Positions 5,652-9,668 of a stretch of DNA of 9,668 nt are shown here, piece after piece. Source of the DNA: Candidatus Colwelliibacteriota bacterium (GTDB lineage: Bacteria > Patescibacteriota > Minisyncoccia > UBA6257 > Colwellbacteraceae); contig JAQTRD010000011.1 of NCBI GenBank assembly GCA_028711965.1, positions 1-9,668 on the forward strand, given 5' to 3'. The position numbers were made by a program, and so were the translations under genes. How positions within the stretch are numbered: the first letter of the stretch is position 1; every line of letters begins with the position of its first letter. The notes beneath the pieces were generated by a model. The model made no database searches and had not been told where the DNA came from. It saw nothing but the letters and a program-made list of their open reading frames with translations.

Positions 5652-6272
5652 ATGCCGCTAACGAAGGAAAAAAAAAGAGCAATAGGGAGAGCCGCCCGGT
5701 TTTTCAGGAATGTTCCATTTGCGGATTCTGCCATTCTTTCGGGATCGTGCGCTATGGGAACTGCAAAAGAAAATTCCGATATCGACGTGTTCGTCTGCGC
5801 TCGGCCGCGCCACATATGGACAGCCCGTTTTTTTACCCTCCTCTTTGCCGATGCGGTGGGAATAAGAAATAAAGGAAAAAATCCGAAGGATAAGATTTGC
5901 CTAAGTCTTTTTATATCTCCCGGCTCATACCGCCTAAGCGGACCCGAGAGCGAATACGGGGAAAGGGTGTATTCTTCCGTTTGTCCCCTTTACGGAAAAG
6001 AGAGCGATTTGAACGTATTTTTCGAAGAAAATAAGGATCTTTTGCCGCCTGATTTTATGGAGAAGCGCGATTTTTGGTCGGATATGAAAAAGCCCTTTTT
6101 AATAGAATCTATTGAAAAGATATTAAACGGCGGATTTGGGGATAGAATAGAGTTAATTCTTCGCCGTATCCAGACCCATAGAATAGAGAGGTATTTGAGC
6201 GGCCTTAAAGAAGGAAAAATGTGGATAGTTCTTTCCGACAAGCGAGTGGAGACGCATTATAATGTGAAGTGA
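5652..6272 (+). CDS. Nucleotidyltransferase-fold protein
   Basis: A 206-residue protein with the nucleotidyltransferase signature L-S-G-S-C-A-M-G-T-A-K-E-N-S-D-I-D-V-F-V: G31-S32 and the metal pair D43 and D45. After it come I-W-T-A-R-F-F-T-L-L-F (55-65) and D-K-I-C-L-S-L-F-I-S-P (80-90). I recall this W-T-x-R and K-I-C-L layout from uncharacterised nucleotidyltransferases of Patescibacteria. The strand around 82-88 shows no obvious third carboxylate, which many catalytic members have. The C-terminal part (about 120-206) is basic and helical and may bind nucleic acid or hold the substrate. No HEPN antitoxin or toxin partner is adjacent, so a MNT-HEPN toxin system is not supported. It starts at ATG 5652 on a likely leaderless mRNA and has no clear terminator. 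The substrate is unknown. Confidence 0.75.
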   Translation: MPLTKEKKRAIGRAARFFRNVPFADSAILSGSCAMGTAKENSDIDVFVCARPRHIWTARFFTLLFADAVGIRNKGKNPKDKICLSLFISPGSYRLSGPESEYGERVYSSVCPLYGKESDLNVFFEENKDLLPPDFMEKRDFWSDMKKPFLIESIEKILNGGFGDRIELILRRIQTHRIERYLSGLKEGKMWIVLSDKRVETHYNVK

Positions 6273-6340
6273 GGGATGTGGGAGATGTGGGAGGAACCGC
6301 CGGAGGCGGCTCCGTGGGAAATGTAGGAAGTGTGGGAAAT
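6269..6340 (+). repeat. Six 9-nt units around a GC palindrome
   Basis: Three 9-nt units (GTGAGGGAT, GTGGGAGAT, GTGGGAGGA; 6269-6295) run into an imperfect 21-bp palindrome (6293-6313, GGAACCGCC / GGCGGCTCC around GGA, one mismatch). Three more units follow (GTGGGAAAT, GTAGGAAGT, GTGGGAAAT; 6314-6340). The first unit overlaps the stop of the nucleotidyltransferase. GTGGGAAAT recurs once more just after groEL at 8373-8381. The remaining bases to 6353 show nothing further. Confidence 0.7.
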
Positions 6341-6353
6341 AAAAAAGGGATAG

Positions 6354-6381
6354 TTGCAAAAAGACAGCCGAGTTTTATAGT
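6354..6381 (+). promoter_or_regulatory. groESL promoter
   Basis: TTGCAA (6354-6359), 16-nt spacer, TATAGT (6376-6381): a vegetative-type promoter with predicted start near 6388. No CIRCE dyad (TTAGCACTC-N9-GAGTGCTAA) is seen anywhere in 6273-6420. Confidence 0.6.
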
Positions 6382-6420
6382 ATTGTTACCGGAAAGTCGC
6401 AAACAAAAAATATTTTAAAA

Positions 6421-6711
6421 ATGAACATAAAACCATTATCCAATCATGTCTTCCTCGAAGCGCTGGGAGACGAGAAAATAACGAAGTCCGGCATAGTTAT
6501 TCCGGATACGGCCGACAAGGAGCGTCCCGCGCAAGGGAAAGTGCTGGCTATCGGACCTGGCAAGAAGAATGAAAAAGGAGAGATAGTGCCAATGTCCGTT
6601 AAGGTCGGCGATACGGTGCTTTTCAGAAAGTACGGTCCGGACGAGATCGAGATGGACGGGAAGAAATATCTTGTGGGGAGCGAAGACGATATTTTAGCCA
6701 TCATAGAGTAA
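6421..6711 (+). CDS. groES: Co-chaperonin GroES
   Basis: GroES forms the heptameric lid that closes the GroEL folding chamber in the cytoplasm. At 96 residues it has the normal length (about 95-97). It shows the N-terminal K-P-L-S-N-H-V strand, the mobile loop at about 16-32 whose I25-V26-I27 tripeptide docks onto GroEL, then R-P-A-Q-G-K-V-L-A-I-G-P-G (35-47), V-K-V-G-D-T-V-L-F (60-68) and a C-terminal D-I-L-A-I-I-E. It is the first gene of a two-gene operon, 27 nt ahead of groEL. The leader (about 32 nt) is A-rich with no SD: the last 16 bases before the ATG are only A and T. Identification is certain. Confidence 0.97.
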   Translation: MNIKPLSNHVFLEALGDEKITKSGIVIPDTADKERPAQGKVLAIGPGKKNEKGEIVPMSVKVGDTVLFRKYGPDEIEMDGKKYLVGSEDDILAIIE

Positions 6712-6738
6712 TAGAAAAAAATTCAATAAATAATAAAT

Positions 6739-8370
6739 ATGTCGAAACAAATCATTTTTAACGACGATGCCCGGAAGGCTCTAAAGGCCGGCATCGACAA
6801 ACTGGCTGCCGCAGTCCGCGTTACTTTAGGTCCCCGCGGAAGAGCAGTGGTGATAGAGAAGGGATATGGCGCGCCGCAAGTCACTTTTGACGGCGTAACC
6901 GTTGCAAAGGAAATCGATCTCGAAGACAAGTACGAAAATCTAGGAGCGGAATTTTTGAAACAGGCCGCCGATAAGACGAACGATAATGTGGGAGACGGAA
7001 CGACCACTTCGGTTGTGCTGGCTCATTCTTTAATAGAAGAAGGGGAAAAGGCGATTAGAGAAAAAGGGTTTAACGTCATTCAGCTTTCTGAAGCGCTCAA
7101 AGAACAGTCTGACTTTGTCATCAAGAATCTTGAATCTCAAAAGGAAGAAATCGCGAGCGATACGAAGAAAGTAGAGGAAGTTGCCACTCTTTCCGCTAAA
7201 GACGCTTCTGTCGGAAAGCTTATAGCGGAGGTGATGCAGAAAGTGGGTTCGGACGGAGTTGTCACAATTGAAGACTCGAATACCATCGGGAATTCGTTTG
7301 AAATAGTCGAAGGGATGCAGTTTGATCGCGGATACATTTCGCAATATATGGTTACCGACCCGGATAAGATGGAAGCGGTTCTAGATAACCCTTATATTCT
7401 CGTGACCGACCAGAAAATATCGGCTATCCAAGACCTTCTGCCGCTTCTTGAAAAGATCGTGGCTTCAGGGAAAAAGGAACTTCTTATAGTTGCGGATGAT
7501 TTGGATGGAGAGGCTCTCACGACTCTTGTCGTAAACAAGCTTCGCGGAATATTTACCGTTATTGCCGTAAAGGCTCCCGGATTCGGCGACAGGAAAAAGG
7601 AAATGCTCGCGGATATCGCGACTTTAGCCGGAGCCGAAATGGTTTCCGAGGAAGTAGGCCGTCAGCTCAAGACTTCGGATGTTACCGTGTTGGGATCTGC
7701 CGACAAAGTGATTGTTACGAAAGATCATACGACTATCGTAAGCGGCAAAGGATCAAAGGAATCGATAAATGCCCGCGTCGCCCAGATAAAGGCGCAGATA
7801 GACAAGTCTGAGTCGGATTACGACAAGGACAAGCTTAAGGAAAGAATGGGCAAACTCTCCGGAGGAGTCGCTGTCATTAAAGTCGGGGCTCCGACCGAAT
7901 CGGCTCAGAAGGAATTGAAGCAGCGCGTTGAAGACGCCGTTGCCGCCACTCGCGCCGCGATGGAAGAGGGAATAGTTCCCGGAGGGGGAATGGCCCTTTG
8001 GAATATTGCGGGACTTATCGAATCGAAGGAAGGAAGCGCCGCTTCCCAAGCTGCAAAGAATATTCTTGTGAAGGCTTTGCAGTCTCCCTTAAACTCGATT
8101 GTCGCCAATAGTGGAGAGTCTATCTCGGGAGTTGTCTCGAGAATAGAGAAGGAGGCCAAGGACAGAAAATGGTTCGGATTCAACGCTCTTACAAACGAGA
8201 TATGCGATTTGAAAGAGGCCGGCATTATTGATCCGCTGAAAGTCACGAAGACCGCTTTCGCGAACGCAATCTCTGTTGCTGCGAATTACCTGACAATCGG
8301 CGCCGCTATAACCGAGGTGCCGAAGAAAGAAGAGCCCGCTCCGCATAATCACGGAGGGATGGATTACTAA
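6739..8370 (+). CDS. groEL: Chaperonin GroEL
   Basis: GroEL is the ATP-driven double-ring chaperonin that folds proteins with GroES. At 543 residues it is full length. Visible hallmarks: T-L-G-P-R-G-R (29-35), D-G-V-T-V-A-K-E with D51, G85-D-G-T-T-T90 in the ATP site, the apical domain at about 190-375, catalytic D399 in V-E-D-A, and the chaperonin signature A-A-M-E-E-G-I-V-P-G-G-G (406-417). The usual T-N-D-G is T-F-D-G here (F50). The tail is P-H-N-H-G-G-M-D-Y, with a single G-G-M rather than the G-G-M repeats of E. coli, and with two histidines. Like groES it has only A/T-rich sequence before its ATG and no SD, so translation may be coupled or depend on an unstructured leader. A strong terminator follows. 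Confidence 0.98.
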   Translation: MSKQIIFNDDARKALKAGIDKLAAAVRVTLGPRGRAVVIEKGYGAPQVTFDGVTVAKEIDLEDKYENLGAEFLKQAADKTNDNVGDGTTTSVVLAHSLIEEGEKAIREKGFNVIQLSEALKEQSDFVIKNLESQKEEIASDTKKVEEVATLSAKDASVGKLIAEVMQKVGSDGVVTIEDSNTIGNSFEIVEGMQFDRGYISQYMVTDPDKMEAVLDNPYILVTDQKISAIQDLLPLLEKIVASGKKELLIVADDLDGEALTTLVVNKLRGIFTVIAVKAPGFGDRKKEMLADIATLAGAEMVSEEVGRQLKTSDVTVLGSADKVIVTKDHTTIVSGKGSKESINARVAQIKAQIDKSESDYDKDKLKERMGKLSGGVAVIKVGAPTESAQKELKQRVEDAVAATRAAMEEGIVPGGGMALWNIAGLIESKEGSAASQAAKNILVKALQSPLNSIVANSGESISGVVSRIEKEAKDRKWFGFNALTNEICDLKEAGIIDPLKVTKTAFANAISVAANYLTIGAAITEVPKKEEPAPHNHGGMDY

Positions 8371-8387
8371 ATGTGGGAAATGCAGCT

Positions 8388-8417
8388 AAAAAGCCGCCCG
8401 GCAGAGGGCGGCTTTTT
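8388..8417. terminator. groESL terminator
   Basis: GCCGCCC (8393-8399) pairs perfectly with GGGCGGC (8406-8412) around GGCAGA, flanked by AAAAA (8388-8392) and TTTTT (8413-8417). The A and T runs on both sides could let it act in both directions. Confidence 0.92.
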
Positions 8418-8447
8418 GATTGATGATTTATGGATATTTTACAAAAA

Positions 8448-8476
8448 AGGACAGTTGTTGTATGTTGGTCTAAAAT
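8448..8476 (+). promoter_or_regulatory. Promoter of the Dcd-like gene
   Basis: AGGACA (8448-8453, 4 of 6 to the -35 consensus), 17-nt spacer, TAAAAT (8471-8476). Predicted start near 8483, giving a leader of about 19 nt that contains the SD. Confidence 0.6.
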
Positions 8477-8485
8477 TCTTTAACA

Positions 8486-8492
8486 GAGAGGA
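8486..8492 (+). promoter_or_regulatory. SD of the Dcd-like gene
   Basis: GAGAGGA lies 9 nt before the ATG at 8502 and supports that start. Confidence 0.65.
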
Positions 8493-8501
8493 AATAATAC
8501 A

Positions 8502-9056
8502 ATGATAGGTATTAAAGAGCTTCTTCGTTTAGTTGCCGAAGAAAAACTTGTCGAAGGATTATGCGACCGCGAACTCACCGAGCCTGAAGGAGCCGGTTTC
8601 GATTTGAGACTGGCCGAGGTTTTCGACTTGGTCGGAGAGGGATTTTTAGGCGTGAAGAACAGACAAACGCCGGATACAGTATCCGTCGCGAAGTATGATC
8701 CGGAGAAGGTTAAAAACGACGTGGATGACTTTTTTGTTTTCAGACCGGGAGAGTATCATCTCGTGAAGACAATAGAGAAGGTCAATCTGCCGCTCGATCT
8801 TTTAGGACTTCTTTTCATTCGGACGACTTTGTTCCGATCCGGGTTGGTGCTGCTCGTCAGCTCTATCTCGCCGGGATACAAAGGAGAACTTACGTTCGGG
8901 ATATGTAATCTCGGGAAAGAAAACGTCAATGTTTCCTTGGGCGCGCGGATAGTGAATATCACTTTCCAGGAAGTTATCGGAGGTGGAACCGGCTATCGGG
9001 GGCAGTGGCAAGGCGGAAGAGTTTCAACTCAAGGGGAAAAAGAAGAGCAGGTATAG
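8502..9056 (+). CDS. dCTP deaminase/dUTPase-fold protein (Dcd-like)
   Basis: A 184-residue protein of the trimeric dCTP deaminase/dUTPase superfamily (COG0717-like). Dcd enzymes turn dCTP into dUTP on the way to dTTP. Motifs in order: G-A-G-F-D-L-R-L (30-37), F-R-P-G-E-Y-H-L-V-K-T (80-90), I-R-T-T-L-F-R-S-G-L (106-115), S-I-S-P-G-Y-K-G-E-L-T-F-G-I-C-N (121-136) and Y-R-G-Q-W-Q-G-G-R (165-173). Compared with E. coli Dcd as I recall it, the catalytic Glu138 aligns with G133 and Asp128 aligns with S123, with the 10-residue spacing kept; the Asp also matters in dUTPases. It may therefore be a diverged enzyme or a nucleotide-binding regulator, so I leave the symbol dcd off. It is a single-gene unit with its own promoter and terminator, next to a dCMP deaminase gene. 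The fold is firm; the activity is uncertain. Confidence 0.82.
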   Translation: MIGIKELLRLVAEEKLVEGLCDRELTEPEGAGFDLRLAEVFDLVGEGFLGVKNRQTPDTVSVAKYDPEKVKNDVDDFFVFRPGEYHLVKTIEKVNLPLDLLGLLFIRTTLFRSGLVLLVSSISPGYKGELTFGICNLGKENVNVSLGARIVNITFQEVIGGGTGYRGQWQGGRVSTQGEKEEQV

Positions 9057-9065
9057 AAATATTCG

Positions 9066-9094
9066 AATCACGGACTTATGTCCGTGATTTTTTT
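9066..9094 (+). terminator. Strong intrinsic terminator after the Dcd-like gene
   Basis: AATCACGGAC (9066-9075) pairs perfectly with GTCCGTGATT (9080-9089) around TTAT, with a T-run through 9094. Confidence 0.93.
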
Positions 9095-9121
9095 AAAGAC
9101 TTTTAAGATATGTATTCTGTG

Positions 9122-9149
9122 TTGACAAACGGGAGGTATTGTTTATTGT
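9122..9149 (+). promoter_or_regulatory. Promoter of the dCMP deaminase gene
   Basis: A perfect TTGACA (9122-9127), 16-nt spacer, TATTGT (9144-9149, 4 of 6). Predicted start near 9157, giving a leader of about 36 nt. With the terminator at 9066-9094 it separates this gene from the Dcd-like gene. Confidence 0.65.
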
Positions 9150-9175
9150 AGGGGTAGAAATTTTAATAACTTCAG

Positions 9176-9182
9176 AAAGGAG
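9176..9182 (+). promoter_or_regulatory. SD that fixes the dCMP deaminase start
   Basis: AAAGGAG lies 10 nt before ATG 9193. Two nearer ATGs (9183, 9186) are in a frame that stops at once, so 9193 is the start. Confidence 0.75.
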
Positions 9183-9192
9183 ATGATGTTAA

Positions 9193-9668
9193 ATGCGCTT
9201 ACCTTGGGATGACTTGTGGATGGCTTTTGCTGTTCTTTATTCCTCCCGGTCGTCTTGTCTGTATTACCACGTTGGAACGGTGATTAGCAGAGATAAACAC
9301 ATGCTATCCGGCGGATATAACGGCGCTGTTGCGGGTGACGAAAACTGTTGCGACGTTGGTTGCGCTAAGGAGAGAGACGGCAAACGGTTGCCTCCCGGAT
9401 CGGCATTCTGTCGGGGAGCACATGCAGAAATGAATGCAATGAACTTCGCTAAGTGCGATCTTACCGGTGCCACCATCTATACTACAATAAGACCCTGTCT
9501 CGATTGCGCCAAGCAGATTATCCAGCAGGGCATCAAAAGAGTGATCTATCTTGAAGATTACGACGGCGACCAAATGGCGATTGATATTCTGCGGAAAAAC
9601 GGAGTTCAGTTGATTCCCTTCAGCGACATTTCAGAAACCACATTTGGAGATTTTCGGGTGGCTTATGA
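9193..9668 (+). CDS. dCMP deaminase (ComEB-type), 3' end missing
   Basis: An open frame of 158 complete codons that runs off the right edge. It is a zinc-dependent cytidine/deoxycytidylate deaminase converting dCMP to dUMP, the substrate of thymidylate synthase. It starts R-L-P-W-D-D-L-W-M, as dCMP deaminases do, then C-L-Y-Y-H-V-G-T-V-I (22-31), G-G-Y-N-G-A (40-45), the active site C-R-G-A-H-A-E-M-N-A (73-82) with zinc ligand H77 and catalytic E79, and R-P-C-L-D-C-A-K (100-107) with zinc ligands C102 and C105, and ends in a G-I-K-R-V-I-Y strand (113-119). Extra cysteines C52, C53, C57 and C73 could hold the second, structural zinc known in some members. Family length is about 150-180, so little is missing. 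No sign of frameshift. The active-site motifs are all intact, unlike the neighbouring Dcd-like protein. Confidence 0.92.
   Translation, partial: MRLPWDDLWMAFAVLYSSRSSCLYYHVGTVISRDKHMLSGGYNGAVAGDENCCDVGCAKERDGKRLPPGSAFCRGAHAEMNAMNFAKCDLTGATIYTTIRPCLDCAKQIIQQGIKRVIYLEDYDGDQMAIDILRKNGVQLIPFSDISETTFGDFRVAY

Noticed and set aside
5652..6272. Toxin-antitoxin (MNT-HEPN) module
   Set aside because: The nucleotidyltransferase fold is present, but no HEPN partner gene lies on either side and the protein is longer than typical MNT antitoxins.
6269..6340. CRISPR-like repeat array
   Set aside because: The units are 9 nt and tandem with no spacers; no cas genes are present.
7905..8246. A 113-codon minus-strand frame opposite groEL
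   Set aside because: It is a by-product of codon use in groEL; no SD, promoter or family motif supports it. The same holds for the other minus-strand frames opposite groEL, groES and rmuC.
9122..9149. Weak inverted repeat (ACAAAC with GTTTAT) in the dCMP deaminase promoter
   Set aside because: Short arms with a mismatch in an AT-rich region; not distinguishable from chance.

Overview
The window is a gene-dense bacterial chromosome segment of moderate GC content with short intergenic gaps, standard stop codons (TAA, TAG and TGA all used) and mostly single-gene transcription units. The mix of genes suggests a member of the Candidate Phyla Radiation / Patescibacteria, probably Parcubacteria-like. 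It holds a DUF5667-like secreted protein, a small anchored Ig-like protein, a short RmuC, a DUF1653 protein, a stand-alone nucleotidyltransferase with a Lys-Ile-Cys-Leu motif, and a MurA with Asp in place of the catalytic Cys. That placement is inference from gene content and style; no rRNA or other marker is present.

Left part (1-3240): the 3' end of a DUF1653 gene, a secreted DUF5667-like protein, a convergent small PD-(D/E)XK nuclease-like gene on the minus strand that shares a terminator with it, and murA transcribed divergently from the nuclease. Middle (3240-6272): a membrane-anchored Ig-like protein, rmuC, a minimal GGDEF diguanylate cyclase with a strong promoter carrying a palindrome, and a nucleotidyltransferase. 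Right (6273-9668): the groES-groEL operon, then a dCTP deaminase/dUTPase-fold protein, then a dCMP deaminase that runs off the right edge.

The genes do not form one pathway. They include cell-wall synthesis (murA), protein folding (groESL), pyrimidine deoxynucleotide metabolism (Dcd-like protein and dCMP deaminase), DNA maintenance (rmuC, perhaps the small nuclease), signalling (GGDEF) and surface proteins. Most genes have a recognisable promoter, and strong hairpin terminators follow several of them. Two start styles coexist: good Shine-Dalgarno (SD) sites (nuclease, GGDEF, Dcd-like, dCMP deaminase), and -10 boxes only 6-12 nt before the ATG, which imply leaderless mRNAs (murA, Ig-like protein, rmuC, nucleotidyltransferase).

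The points most worth a second look are the MurA active-site change with a 19-residue loop insertion, the loss of both conserved acidic residues in the Dcd-like protein beside a dCMP deaminase with an intact active site, the 9-nt repeat units that bracket groESL, the leaderless promoter pattern, and the palindrome inside the GGDEF promoter. I saw no tRNA, rRNA, CRISPR array, insertion sequence or convincing novel multi-gene system.
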